NCBI GenBank assembly: GCA_964485405.1
Contig: CAZAJG010000010.1
Coordinates: forward strand, 39,463-103,462
Origin: CAKZNE01 sp964485405
Lineage (GTDB): Bacteria; Bacteroidota; Bacteroidia; Flavobacteriales; Schleiferiaceae
Direction of reading: 5' to 3'
DNA: 64,000 nt
The position numbers and the translations under genes are program-made. Below are positions 34,557 to 44,380 of this stretch, in pieces (the first letter of the stretch is position 1; each line of letters starts with the position of its first letter). The notes under the pieces were generated by a model, which searched no databases, was not told where the DNA came from, and was given only the letters and a program-made list of their open reading frames with translations.

Positions 34557-35567
34557 CTAAACAATATCCTCTTCAAAAGAAATGCAACTATCTACAATTC
34601 TTTTAGTATCGAGAGAATTGATGAAAGAAGTGTCTTGTAAAAATTGAAGAATACGCCCTCGCTCAAATAACAATTTATCTGGGGCTAACTCATCTCGTTG
34701 ATAAAATTCCCGCTCATTCTTTGCAAGAGCATATGGAATGAACATAGTGTGGATTGGTTTTAAACGATAGAACCTGTAATAATTTTCGTAACGCTCAGTC
34801 TCATTCTGTTTCTTGTACCATTCTTTTCCACAGGCACACTGTACAATTACTACTAGCATGTTAGGTATCCTATCATTGAATGGCACCCAACCAATCACAT
34901 CAAGTCCCCTTTCCTGATTACCCTCCACTACTCCGGAAATCTCATCCTCATTTATCATGATATTCAGGTCACTAGCGAGGTCTTTTATTTTCTTTTCCGC
35001 TTTACCTGAATAATCTGAATTTTTTCCAAACTGTTTAATTATTGATTTAGGTGTTTGAGGTAAATAATTACAAAGGGCTCTAAACGAAATTTCTTCAAAT
35101 TCGGCTGTTAGCTCAGGTTCAAACTGATCAAAGTAATTGAGATTTGATGAAAGCAGAAGGGCTAAGTAAACTTTCATTTTCTCATTCTCTTCAACGTCCG
35201 CTCTAAGCTTTACTCCTTTTGTCAACACTTCAAAAGGATAAAATTCACCATATGCAGTCGTTCTATCTTCTATGACACTAAAAATGGAGTCAATAAATAA
35301 TTCCACACTATCATCTGTTTCTGCCTTGCTGGAACCAATTTCATCGCCTTTCTTGATCTCTTTCTCTGTTAGTTCTATATTCTCTACTTTATATCGCTTT
35401 GCAATATTTGCAGATGTAGCAAAATCCCCATTATATATTAAAGCCACGAGTTCAACATAATCAGCATATAAATGAATCAGCTTATCTGGATGTTGTCGTG
35501 GCTTCAGATAGAATTTAGTGAATTGCTTCGTTATCTTATCCTCCAAACTCATCTTCTTCAAATTCAT
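34557..35567 (-). CDS. Possible PD-(D/E)XK-like nuclease, last gene of Dnd operon
   Basis: The 336-residue protein has a signature near its end of the type I associate with restriction-endonuclease-like proteins: GLDVIGWVPFNDRIPNMLVVIVQCACGKEW, with Asp223, Gln243 and Lys248. A related QC-x-x-G-x-x-W motif occurs in PD-(D/E)XK-like families, where Gln replaces Glu; here Lys is not in the usual +2 place, so activity is uncertain. The first 200 residues are helical. It overlaps the ParB-like gene by 32 bp. A restriction role acting with phosphorothioate marks is inferred. A second ATG 15 bp inside is an alternative start. Confidence 0.6.
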   Translation of the reverse strand: MNLKKMSLEDKITKQFTKFYLKPRQHPDKLIHLYADYVELVALIYNGDFATSANIAKRYKVENIELTEKEIKKGDEIGSSKAETDDSVELFIDSIFSVIEDRTTAYGEFYPFEVLTKGVKLRADVEENEKMKVYLALLLSSNLNYFDQFEPELTAEFEEISFRALCNYLPQTPKSIIKQFGKNSDYSGKAEKKIKDLASDLNIMINEDEISGVVEGNQERGLDVIGWVPFNDRIPNMLVVIVQCACGKEWYKKQNETERYENYYRFYRLKPIHTMFIPYALAKNEREFYQRDELAPDKLLFERGRILQFLQDTSFINSLDTKRIVDSCISFEEDIV

Positions 35568-36645
35568 TATTAATAAAATCGTCTTTAGCTTGCTTAATCT
35601 TCCTAGCTAACTTAATAAGCTGTCTCAAATCATCCTCTAAACTTGTATAAAAGGAACTTGCTTTATGAGTAAGCCCATCTGCCAGTTCCAATTCGTTCAA
35701 AGCTTTACCAATTGATGTTTCTATTAACTGATTAATGTCTTCGGTTAATTCATAAGCTTTGTCTAAACTATCATTCTCTTCATCGAAAGCCTTTAAAGCA
35801 ATAGGATTTGCCAATATGGCATTGAGTTTACTTAAATCCCCACTTTTACCTTTCAGCTTAGTTTTCCCACCATCTCCATACTTTTCGAACAACCATTTTG
35901 TCCATTTCTTCAGGTTTTCAACTACCAACTCTTCAAGCGGTATATCTTGATCAAAATCAACCCCCAGAAAATCAACAATGTTTGCCCATCGCAGACTATC
36001 AGCTATGTAACCAAAATAAAAAGTTGCTTCATCCAACCCTCTTATCTTGAAAAATCCTTGATCTTCGATTTTTTCATATATATCAAACCCCACTAAAAGC
36101 CGTTTAACATAATCCCTTCGACTTCCTATCATTTTGGCTAACTCGCGACTGGCTGTATCTATATTTTCGGTAGTAAACAAGTTATTCTTAAGAGAACTTA
36201 GGTAACGAGCCTTTTGTCTCAGATTCCATGGTTCTACTCCAGTAATATGCCGATATCCGAGATATTTATGAATATCTTCCTCTTGGCTAAAGACCAAACA
36301 AGGTATATTATCAGGATGATGGTTTGCACCAGCATAAACCTGTTGGACTTTTTTGGTCTGAACCTTTGCAAGTGCAGGATTACGCAAAAGTTTAACTGCG
36401 GTAGTTCTCCTGTTTCCTTCCACCACTCTAAACTTATCACTATCGGTAGGTACAACAAGCAACAGTTCCCCTGCAAAAAAGTCGTTTTCACCAATTGCTT
36501 GCATCAATTCGATTGTTGAAGCTTCGAGTAGCATATATTCTATTAACTTCTCCTCAGCAGCGCCCCTCAAATGTGTCGGTAACCTAGGATTTTGGTCGTC
36601 CAACACCAAATTGTCAACATCAATATATTTTACGGTACTTTCCAT
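35536..36645 (-). CDS. ParB/sulfiredoxin-fold protein associated with Dnd operon
   Basis: The 369-residue protein starts with a ParB-like N-terminal domain (VDNLVLDDQNPRLPTHL, then FRVVEGNRRTTAVKLLR near 72-88), the GxxRxxA/T type of nucleotide-binding motif. A helical middle and acidic C-terminus (NNEFEEDEFGG) follow. ParB-Srx folds hydrolyse nucleotides in several defence proteins, including NTPase sensors of modified DNA. It lies 8 bp downstream of the DndE-ATPase gene and overlaps the last gene. It is not a DndB-type (DGQHR) protein by the motif I see. Role as sensor or restriction factor is inferred. Confidence 0.72.
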   Translation of the reverse strand: MESTVKYIDVDNLVLDDQNPRLPTHLRGAAEEKLIEYMLLEASTIELMQAIGENDFFAGELLLVVPTDSDKFRVVEGNRRTTAVKLLRNPALAKVQTKKVQQVYAGANHHPDNIPCLVFSQEEDIHKYLGYRHITGVEPWNLRQKARYLSSLKNNLFTTENIDTASRELAKMIGSRRDYVKRLLVGFDIYEKIEDQGFFKIRGLDEATFYFGYIADSLRWANIVDFLGVDFDQDIPLEELVVENLKKWTKWLFEKYGDGGKTKLKGKSGDLSKLNAILANPIALKAFDEENDSLDKAYELTEDINQLIETSIGKALNELELADGLTHKASSFYTSLEDDLRQLIKLARKIKQAKDDFINNEFEEDEFGG

Positions 36646-36653
36646 AATGTTCT

Positions 36654-38246
36654 TTAACTATCCTTGAATTGCTGCAACTCAAACAAACGCCCACTGTCAA
36701 ATTCTTTAATATTGGAAATGGCCTGTCCCTTTTGAATACGTTCCATACTGCGTGCTACTTTTTTCCCTTCTGCTTCACCAAGTCCCAAAAATTTATTGAT
36801 CATTTTGACATTTCCTTTGTTCTTTATATCCAACAAAAACGCAATCTCACACATACTGGAAAAGTCAAAACTCGGTTGATTAAACTCCTCAACACCCTGT
36901 GATAACAATACTACTGAAACACCCTTGGAGCGTATCTCTCTCAATATCTTCTCCAATAAATCTTGCGATTTTTTTTCTTTAAAAATGACATGAGCCTCAT
37001 CAATCAGAAGAACATATCGCATACCCTTGAAGTCATTTTCGACCTTGGTATTCTCCATGTTCATGAAAGTGTTATAGATATAATTAATGATAAGAAAAAT
37101 AGATGTAAAACGCACAGAATTGGGCAAATCACCCGAAAGTGAGAGATAATAATTTTGGTTAAGGAAATTACCTTTTGGCTTTTTATCAAAAACATCCAAT
37201 TCACTTAAACCTTCCAGTACTTCTGTTAGAGTATCCCGCTTGTCTCCGTAAAGTTCCAACAACTTTTCATTTACATCATTTATGGTTGGATACTCGCCAC
37301 TTTTCTTTTCGAGAAACGCTTCTTTTGTAGCATCCTTCAAACTTTGTTCTTGTTTCTTTCCAATATGGGCATATTTAGCGATAATATCTACGAACTTATT
37401 GATTCCCATCAATTTGTTCTTATCATTCACATTATCGATAAAGGTCAGCGGATTCAGTGGAAAAGGAGTTTGTGGTGCATCCACAAACTTCGCTTTTGTT
37501 GCTTGAAAAAAAGGTTCATAATATTTTAAATCATCATCCTTAAGCCCTTTAAAATCTAGGTAAATAAAATTAACCTGCCCATTTGATTTTTTGCTAAACT
37601 GCGAAAGTAATTCTAGCGCAAACTGAGTTTTCCCTGTGCCTGAATTTCCAGCAACCGCCACATGACAGTTATTATAACTATCTGTATTATTAAGTTTTAG
37701 ATGAATAGGAACCTTCTCGTCTCCAATTTCCTTTCCGACTTCGATTTCAATCGGAGAAGCAAAATAGCCTTTCTGAATTTTCTGACTTAGATTCTTTACC
37801 GCATCAAGACTTACTTCAACATGTTCTAGGTTGGCAATACCATTTTCAAGATGATCGGTGAGAAAATCAAAAATGGTATACTTCGGATTACTCTCAAAAA
37901 GCTGATTTATGGACTCTAAACCATGATCAATATGCAACTTTATGTACCTAGGGATATTGTCATTAGTTTTATGCACTTCATAATGCTGACAAATAAGAGC
38001 AACAAAATAATCGCGATATTTTGCATCAAAAAGTATATGCTCTTTATATTCCTTCCCTCCGGAATCGTACATTTTAAACTCACCACTAGTAAATTTTCTA
38101 CCTGTCTGCAACGAATATCCTAAAGCTATTCTAGCGATGACATTTTCTGCCGCTCCACCTAAAATTTTTCGTGATAGCTTTTGAACAACCTCTTTGTTTG
38201 CTTTTGAAGTATGTATGTTAATCTGCTGCCACATAGAGCTCGTCAT
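36654..38246 (-). CDS. dndE: DndE-HerA-like ATPase fusion
   Basis: The 530-residue protein joins two parts. Residues about 8-115 resemble DndE (IHTSKANKEVVQKLSRK ... NVIARIALGYSLQTG), the small DNA-binding partner in DNA phosphorothioation. Residues about 165-530 form a HerA/FtsK-type ATPase with Walker A GNSGTGKTQ at 200-208, a Walker B region YVLLIDEAHVIF near 413-424, and a QG sensor (LLSQGVEEF). Fused DndE-helicase proteins are known in some Dnd systems and may move along DNA during sulfur insertion. It overlaps dndD by 29 bp. Confidence 0.82.
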   Translation of the reverse strand: MTSSMWQQINIHTSKANKEVVQKLSRKILGGAAENVIARIALGYSLQTGRKFTSGEFKMYDSGGKEYKEHILFDAKYRDYFVALICQHYEVHKTNDNIPRYIKLHIDHGLESINQLFESNPKYTIFDFLTDHLENGIANLEHVEVSLDAVKNLSQKIQKGYFASPIEIEVGKEIGDEKVPIHLKLNNTDSYNNCHVAVAGNSGTGKTQFALELLSQFSKKSNGQVNFIYLDFKGLKDDDLKYYEPFFQATKAKFVDAPQTPFPLNPLTFIDNVNDKNKLMGINKFVDIIAKYAHIGKKQEQSLKDATKEAFLEKKSGEYPTINDVNEKLLELYGDKRDTLTEVLEGLSELDVFDKKPKGNFLNQNYYLSLSGDLPNSVRFTSIFLIINYIYNTFMNMENTKVENDFKGMRYVLLIDEAHVIFKEKKSQDLLEKILREIRSKGVSVVLLSQGVEEFNQPSFDFSSMCEIAFLLDIKNKGNVKMINKFLGLGEAEGKKVARSMERIQKGQAISNIKEFDSGRLFELQQFKDS

Positions 38247-40347
38247 ATTTTTGTATTAGTGCATCTGGCTCAACTTCCAAGAAAGTTGAACTATCATTAC
38301 TGAGATTGTTTATCAAATAACTTTTACTCACCCCAGCCTTCATCAAATCATATTCGTCTTCTGTGAGCTCCTTATGAATTAGTGGGAACAATACTACTTG
38401 ATTAGACACTGTTGGATAAAAATGATTAATAATGTTCTCCGCATGTTCCTGATCAAATTTTTGCATTGGACTGTCAATGAAAACTGGGAAATCAATGTTC
38501 GATTCATCTACAAGAGAACTCAATAATGCTGATGAATACATTTGTCGTTCACCCATTGATAAAGATCCTTTATCCACTTTTTGTTCCTTTCCACCCACCT
38601 TGGTAAAAAGACTAATTTCTACATCTTCTCCAGAAATACTTATATCTACCTCAACCCTATGAATAAAATCTCTCTTATGCATCAAAGTATTCAAGCCTGA
38701 TTTTATTTTTTCCTCCAAAGATTTCTTTTTGGTTTCCTTGAACTGAGTGATGAATTTTTTTAAATCCTTGATTTCTCCTTCAATAATTTGATTTTTAGCC
38801 TTGTTGTCATCCGATACATCCAGTCTTTTTCGCAGCTCTTCTTGTCGCTGTTTATGAGCTTTCAAATCTGCTTTCAGAGAATCCTTACGCTCCTCTAATC
38901 GCCCTATATCCTGATCTGCTTTACTAATTTGTTCATCCAAAGACTTTTTCCTCATCCGTTGCTGTGTCACAAAAGAATCTTCAGAATTTTTCTCAGCATC
39001 GCGTAGTTTTCTCCTTATACTTTCAATCTCGGATTTTGCTGATGTATATTCTTGGTTTATTCGTTTAAAATCTTCTTTAAAAGAGTGCTGCAAATTCTGA
39101 ATAATACCATTCAGCTCATTGGATTGCATATCCGAAAAGTCGTGAAGAGGTTGAAAATTAGCTGGTAAATCAGCTATATCAGAATAAAAATGTTTCTTTA
39201 TCAATTCACGAATCTTGTCCTCATAAAATCGTCTCACCTTAGTATCTACAACTACATTTGACTCGTTTTTCACTTTATCAAGATCATTCAAAAAATGATC
39301 TGCTTTGTTTTCAACATCCTCTTCTTTGTACTGATTTTGAGCTCTTAATCGCTCATCTGAAACTTGTTTGGAAACATCCATCAGAGTTTCTCCAGCTAAT
39401 CCAAATGGAATTAGATCAAATAATGCTTTCAAATCATTTTGAAACACACTCATCCCCCTCTCAAGGTTTGATTCACTTTCTTTCAATTCACTTACCTGCT
39501 CAACGGACATATAATTCCCTTCTCGAATTAGAGTTCTTTGAATTTGATCAGATTCGTATTTACTCTCAATTTTTAATTGGTTTGTTTCTTCTATTTCCTG
39601 ATTAGCAGCTTCAACGTCTATTTCTACTTGGTCAATTTCAGCCTCTACCTTTACAAACGCCTTTCTATCTTCTGGCTTTGCTGCCTTCTTCCTATAATCG
39701 TCCTGAATATTAAGTAACTGATCCTTTAGCTCTTCGTATTTATGAATACCTAAAACTTGAGAATATGCAGTACCTAAAGCTTTTCGCTGTTCTATAGAAT
39801 TCACCTCGGCAAGAGAAACAATTTTTTCCGCATCGAAAAAGAAAAACTTAGCTATTTCCAAGGGGAGAATAAACTCTCGAATAAAGACTTCCCCTCCATC
39901 CTGATTATTCACTGACAAGTCTTGAATAACTTCATTTGGAAGTCCATCAATCAATATTTCCAGTTCGTCTTTGGTTCCGGTTTTTGTATCGAAAGATCTT
40001 CGGATAGTTATCTCATCGCAGGTAATATCGGGAACCCTAACATCAGTAAACGTTACGGAAACCGAAAATTTCGTTTCTCCCTTAGATTCGGCCAATCTAT
40101 TCAGACTATTTCCGATATATTTTCCATAATTCCCTTTATCCTCAATTTCTTTCTTATAAAGCTCATCTACCTTCTCCATTTGACGACCATAAAGGCACCA
40201 AACTAGGGACATCAAGAACGTAGTCTTTCCAAAGCCATTTTTCCCACTTATGACAATAATATTCTTATCACCATCGGGTAAGAGTTGAACGGGGTTACTT
40301 CCTTTATAAATTCTAAAATTATTGAGTTCAATTTCTTTTATGAACAT
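38218..40347 (-). CDS. dndD: DndD-like SMC/Rad50-type ATPase
   Basis: The 709-residue protein has an N-terminal Walker A (SGKNGFGKTTF, about 34-44), two long coiled-coil stretches (about 215-300 and 440-560) and a C-terminal ABC half with LSMGERQMYSSALL signature and the Walker B FPVFIDSPMQKF. This is the DndD architecture: an ATPase thought to nick or open DNA structure for sulfur incorporation with DndC and DndE. The gene lies 6 bp after dndC and overlaps the fusion gene, so all are one transcript. Confidence 0.88.
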   Translation of the reverse strand: MFIKEIELNNFRIYKGSNPVQLLPDGDKNIIVISGKNGFGKTTFLMSLVWCLYGRQMEKVDELYKKEIEDKGNYGKYIGNSLNRLAESKGETKFSVSVTFTDVRVPDITCDEITIRRSFDTKTGTKDELEILIDGLPNEVIQDLSVNNQDGGEVFIREFILPLEIAKFFFFDAEKIVSLAEVNSIEQRKALGTAYSQVLGIHKYEELKDQLLNIQDDYRKKAAKPEDRKAFVKVEAEIDQVEIDVEAANQEIEETNQLKIESKYESDQIQRTLIREGNYMSVEQVSELKESESNLERGMSVFQNDLKALFDLIPFGLAGETLMDVSKQVSDERLRAQNQYKEEDVENKADHFLNDLDKVKNESNVVVDTKVRRFYEDKIRELIKKHFYSDIADLPANFQPLHDFSDMQSNELNGIIQNLQHSFKEDFKRINQEYTSAKSEIESIRRKLRDAEKNSEDSFVTQQRMRKKSLDEQISKADQDIGRLEERKDSLKADLKAHKQRQEELRKRLDVSDDNKAKNQIIEGEIKDLKKFITQFKETKKKSLEEKIKSGLNTLMHKRDFIHRVEVDISISGEDVEISLFTKVGGKEQKVDKGSLSMGERQMYSSALLSSLVDESNIDFPVFIDSPMQKFDQEHAENIINHFYPTVSNQVVLFPLIHKELTEDEYDLMKAGVSKSYLINNLSNDSSTFLEVEPDALIQKYDELYVAAD

Positions 40348-40353
40348 AATTAT

Positions 40354-41676
40354 CTACCCCTTTTTTATATATTCCTCAATGCGTTTTTCTAAATCTTCTT
40401 TCAATCCTCTTTTACGTGTCAAAAGAGCTTTATTTTTAAGAAGGGCTAAATGATCTTGGATTAGCTCAAAACGTTCGTTCTTTTTACATACTTTTTTAAG
40501 AAGTTCTTCTTCTTTCTTCAAGTTTTCATTGTGCTCTTGCATATCGATCTCTCTGTTATAGACAGCATTATAAATATCTGAAACTTTATTTTTAAAGAAT
40601 AAATCCCGATACCAATTTACCTGTATAGCCACCAGCTCTTGATTTGTAATCAATTCAATTTCTGGAAATGCTTGTTGTATTTCTACTTGAGTTTCAAGCA
40701 AACGTTTTAGTAAACTAGCTCGATACTCCTTTTTATAAGCTCCCTTCCCTGGTTCAACCTTCTGACCATTTCTTCTTTCATCCATTCGGTTTTCAACCAA
40801 ATTTCTTTCCGCAACAATCGCATTTCTATACTTTAGCAATGGTGCCAACCAACTAGCTCCATTGTCAATCAATGCTGACATTGATTTATCTTCTCGAACC
40901 ACAGTACAAACCCAACATCCAAAACGGCTTTGACCACAAGAAGAATGATTTTTGTTTGTCACCATAGTAGGGCATTCATAATCATCTGCACTTGCATCCG
41001 CATAAATTTGAAAGAGTTCCTCGTTGCTAGCCCCCCAAGGGGATGGCATAGTATTGATAGTGTACCACACCTCTTCAAGCATTAAGTGTTTAATTGGAGC
41101 ATAAACAAACGTATTTTGATGATTTGGATGCTTAGTAAGGCGTTTACCTTTAATGGAATGTTTCTGAATAGATTTTGCTCTGGTAGCACTTTCATCCGAC
41201 CGTGTTCCGATCAAAATAATAGCTTCTCCTCTAATATCTAGCTGTTCCAAAACAAAACGTGATGTAGGTTTCACTTTTAACCTTTCAGTACACCATCTAA
41301 AGGAATTGTTGGGAGCTGGATAGCCTCGACCTATCAAATTAACCCAAAAAGAATCCTCAAGTCGAGGTATTGTTTTTTTGACATAAATGGGCATATCCTG
41401 ATCTCTTGCCGCTTCTTCAATTTTTTTTAAGACCTTGTTGACATAGTTCGTAATGATCGGATTTTCAACTTGTGTATCATTACATATTACGTAAATATCT
41501 CTTCTCACAATTCCTGAGAATTCTTTTACTTTTTCAAGTGCTTTCCAAACAAGCTGCAATAAAACAGTTGAGTCCTTTCCTCCGCTAAAACCAATTATCC
41601 ACGGACGGTCAGAGTCATCTGCGTACAGGTATTGGTCTATGATTTCATCAATTATGTAATCAATTCTTTTTGACAT
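40354..41676 (-). CDS. dndC: DndC-like PP-loop sulfurtransferase
   Basis: The 440-residue protein has the ATP-pyrophosphatase P-loop SGGKDS at 31-36 and a Cys cluster (about 243-266; YECPTM, SSCGQSRFGCWVC) that would hold a [4Fe-4S] cluster, as in DndC. DndC adenylates the DNA backbone or supplies sulfur for phosphorothioate formation. There is no dndA cysteine desulfurase here; a host IscS-type enzyme could serve, as known for other Dnd systems. It is the first gene of a five-gene operon. No dndB-type repressor is found nearby. Confidence 0.9.
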   Translation of the reverse strand: MSKRIDYIIDEIIDQYLYADDSDRPWIIGFSGGKDSTVLLQLVWKALEKVKEFSGIVRRDIYVICNDTQVENPIITNYVNKVLKKIEEAARDQDMPIYVKKTIPRLEDSFWVNLIGRGYPAPNNSFRWCTERLKVKPTSRFVLEQLDIRGEAIILIGTRSDESATRAKSIQKHSIKGKRLTKHPNHQNTFVYAPIKHLMLEEVWYTINTMPSPWGASNEELFQIYADASADDYECPTMVTNKNHSSCGQSRFGCWVCTVVREDKSMSALIDNGASWLAPLLKYRNAIVAERNLVENRMDERRNGQKVEPGKGAYKKEYRASLLKRLLETQVEIQQAFPEIELITNQELVAIQVNWYRDLFFKNKVSDIYNAVYNREIDMQEHNENLKKEEELLKKVCKKNERFELIQDHLALLKNKALLTRKRGLKEDLEKRIEEYIKKG

Positions 41677-41758
41677 CCAGATACAAAATGCTAGTTGTAA
41701 ACAATTTCAAGAGAGTAATTCGGGATGTAGAGTTTTACTCGAAGTGCTCCATTTGCAC

Positions 41759-41766
41759 CAAAGGTA
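41759..41766 (-). promoter_or_regulatory. Candidate -7 box for dndC
   Basis: Reads TACCTTTG on the minus strand, matching the Bacteroidota TAnnTTTG consensus, about 85 bp before the dndC start. No TTG -33 element is clear. Confidence 0.35.
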
Positions 41767-41911
41767 AATTATTTCAGCTCTTAACTAAAACTAATTTAAG
41801 ATTGAACGTTTTAAACATTCATTTAACTTGTAATTTCTAGCGAATTTTTACCGTAAAAAATGACAACAAAAATATTCGAAAATCAAAAACATCTAAGACT
41901 CAAACCTTTTC

Positions 41912-41919
41912 TATATTTG
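41912..41919 (+). promoter_or_regulatory. Candidate -7 box for the transglutaminase-like operon
   Basis: TATATTTG matches TAnnTTTG about 58 bp before the ATG at 41977. The -33 position is not a clear TTG. Confidence 0.4.
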
Positions 41920-41976
41920 TCATCGTTTTAGGCGAAATTTCACTCCCTAAACGAAGTAAGCACCTCTACACAACAT

Positions 41977-43293
41977 TTGAAACTCATGAAAATAACGGCT
42001 GCTCTACTTCCGCTTATATTGCTACTGACCCCGCTCATCAGTTGGGGACAATTTCAATCGCCTCAAATTCCAAAACCTTCTACCCCGAGCTCTCCGGTCC
42101 AAGTCTTGTCACCAAAATATCAAACTCAAAATCCCAAACCAGCGTCCCCTAATCCTACCGCTGTCCATCAAAACAATATGAGACGACAGCGGCAACGAGC
42201 ACAAATCATGCAGGAAATGAGGCAAGACATTGCCGACATGAGTAAAGCAATTCAATACGAACTCCCCTCGCAATCCCATCTCTCGGCTACAAAATACTAT
42301 CAAACTGCTTTTGCGGAACTTCAGAAAATGGGGGATACTGCATTCTCCATCAAACAAGCCAATTTTATAGTCGAAAATGCCTTTTTTGAAAATCAAGGAA
42401 ACTATGAGGAATTTGAAAAAGTAGTGCAACAAACAGGGAATTTTCTTAGACAAAAAATACAGGATTTTGGCTATAACCCTGAAAGTAATTTAGCGAAGAA
42501 TTTGACCTTGCTGCGCTTCTTTTCCGACACGCTCAGGATTGAATCACAAAATCTGGAACATCTGCCGTTTCAATATGAATTTGATGACTTCATGGGACGG
42601 AACGATTGGACAAATATGTTTGTCACCAAATTACTAGAAACCAACAAAGGTCAATGTCATTCGCTCCCCATGCTCTATTTAATTTTAGCAGAAGAAATTG
42701 AAGCTGAAGCCCGTTTGGCTTTCTCGCCCAATCACTCATATATCAAATTTCCAGACGACAAAGGCAAATGGGTGAATGTGGAATTGACCAATGGAATGCT
42801 GACGACCGATGCCTTTATTCTGCAATCAGGCTATATCAAGGCTGAAGCCCTACAAAACAAAGTCTATATGCAACCTCTTACAGACAGCCAACTACGAGCC
42901 CAAATACTGGTTGACTTAGCTAAAGGTTATTCCAGAAAATTTGGTTACGATTCGTTTGTAGAACAGGTGATTGACCAAGCCATACAGCTTGATCCGAATA
43001 ATATTTTTGCTCAAATGGTTAAAGCGGATTATCTCACTATTCGTTTTATGTATGTAGCCAAACAATTGGGTTTAAACCGTGAAAACTTCCAGAAAGTTAA
43101 GCAATACCCAAAAGCTACAGCACTCTACCAAGAACAAATGAAGCAATATGAGGTCGTGGACAATCTAGGCTATGAGCCTATGCCTCAAGAAATGTATCAA
43201 GAATGGCTTGAATCCTTAAACGAGGCCAAGCAAAAACAACAAAGTGATAATATGAGAATTCGATTGGAATCCAAGCAAAACCCCGCTCGATGA
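41977..43293 (+). CDS. Secreted transglutaminase-like protein
   Basis: A 438-residue protein with a signal peptide (ITAALLPLILLLTPLISWGQ). After a Pro/Ser/Gln-rich linker comes a helical region and a transglutaminase-like (SirB1-type) core: GQCHSLPMLYLILAEEI with a candidate nucleophilic Cys, then FSPNHSYIKF with His, and VNVELTNG. The C-terminal 120 residues are TPR-like helices. A cysteine-peptidase or transamidase activity outside the cell is possible. Its stop overlaps the start of the next, paralogous gene (ATGA at 43290-43293). Confidence 0.72.
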   Translation: MKLMKITAALLPLILLLTPLISWGQFQSPQIPKPSTPSSPVQVLSPKYQTQNPKPASPNPTAVHQNNMRRQRQRAQIMQEMRQDIADMSKAIQYELPSQSHLSATKYYQTAFAELQKMGDTAFSIKQANFIVENAFFENQGNYEEFEKVVQQTGNFLRQKIQDFGYNPESNLAKNLTLLRFFSDTLRIESQNLEHLPFQYEFDDFMGRNDWTNMFVTKLLETNKGQCHSLPMLYLILAEEIEAEARLAFSPNHSYIKFPDDKGKWVNVELTNGMLTTDAFILQSGYIKAEALQNKVYMQPLTDSQLRAQILVDLAKGYSRKFGYDSFVEQVIDQAIQLDPNNIFAQMVKADYLTIRFMYVAKQLGLNRENFQKVKQYPKATALYQEQMKQYEVVDNLGYEPMPQEMYQEWLESLNEAKQKQQSDNMRIRLESKQNPAR

Positions 43294-44375
43294 AACAATG
43301 GATTTTTGCCATAACGCTATTGATAAGCATCAATACTCAAGCGCAAATGCCTGCTGAGTTGGAATATAAAGTTGCTTACACCAAACTCAGCGTAATGTTG
43401 ACGGATTCTCTGGACATTAATTTTAAAGAAGCAGTATTTACGGTAGAAAATGCCTATTATCTGGGTAACCTGGATAGATCATGGTTTGATGAACGAATTG
43501 GACTACTGGCTCAATTGTGTCATAACTTCATCGCCTCACGTGAACTGATTTACAATTTACCAGACAAAGAAAAGGTACAAAAATCAGCCGCAATTTTTCA
43601 TGTTTTAACCGATACACTTCCGATACAATTGGATTCAGGTAAAATTGCTCATCACACACCCTACACTTATGATTTCAACGACATCTGGGGGCAAAAAAGT
43701 TGGACACAAATGTTTGTCAGCAAACTGCTAAATACCAAAACTGGAAATTGCCATTCATTACCATATCTCTACAAAATTCTGGCGGATGAACTTGGTACTT
43801 CAGCTAGTTTAGCATTAGCTCCAAATCATATCTACATCAAACAAAAGAATCAAGCCAATGGCCGGTATAACACTGAACTCACTAGTGGGATTTTCCCGAT
43901 GGATTCGTGGCTCATGGCCTCTGGCTATGTACATCTCAACGCTATTGTCAACAAACTTTATCTGGAAGCCCTAACAGATAAGCAAGCTGTGGCATTGTGC
44001 TTGGTCGATCTCGCCAAAGGCTACCAACGAAAAACAGGCATGTTTGCTAATCCAGAGTTTGTGCTACAATGCTGCGAAACTGCTCTTACATACTATCCAA
44101 ATTGCATCTCAGCCCTGCTTCTGAAAGCAGAAACGAAAAAGCAACAATTTGATAGCTTGATGGACAAATATTTCACTGATAATCCAAATGAAGTTTTAGG
44201 CTACCCTGAGGGTAAAGCCTTATTCACAGAAATGAATCAGTTGTACGGTCAAATTCATACACTTGGATATCGATCCATGCCCGAACAAATGTATGTGGAC
44301 TGGCTTGTTTCTCTCCGTAAGGAACGAGAGAAATACGAAAACAAAAAGATTACTAATTTTAAAACCAGAAACTAG
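43290..44375 (+). CDS. Secreted transglutaminase-like protein, paralogue of the upstream gene
   Basis: This 361-residue protein has a signal peptide (MKQWIFAITLLISINTQAQ) and repeats the plan of the preceding protein: TENAYYL block, WTQMFVSKLLNTKTGNCHSLPYLYKILADEL, LAPNHIYIKQ, TELTSGIF, and VDLAKGYQRKTG. The Cys-His pair is kept. Tandem duplication with divergence is clear. It ends 5 bp before the Rhs-type toxin gene, which suggests an accessory or processing role for that toxin (inference). Confidence 0.72.
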   Translation: MKQWIFAITLLISINTQAQMPAELEYKVAYTKLSVMLTDSLDINFKEAVFTVENAYYLGNLDRSWFDERIGLLAQLCHNFIASRELIYNLPDKEKVQKSAAIFHVLTDTLPIQLDSGKIAHHTPYTYDFNDIWGQKSWTQMFVSKLLNTKTGNCHSLPYLYKILADELGTSASLALAPNHIYIKQKNQANGRYNTELTSGIFPMDSWLMASGYVHLNAIVNKLYLEALTDKQAVALCLVDLAKGYQRKTGMFANPEFVLQCCETALTYYPNCISALLLKAETKKQQFDSLMDKYFTDNPNEVLGYPEGKALFTEMNQLYGQIHTLGYRSMPEQMYVDWLVSLRKEREKYENKKITNFKTRN

Positions 44376-44380
44376 TCGCT

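Larger units (their letters stand above)
41677..41976. other. Divergent promoter region between the Dnd operon and the secreted-toxin operon
   Basis: About 300 bp without ORFs. It contains one TAnnTTTG-type -7 box on each strand (minus at 41759-41766, plus at 41912-41919), so both operons are probably started here. Confidence 0.5.
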
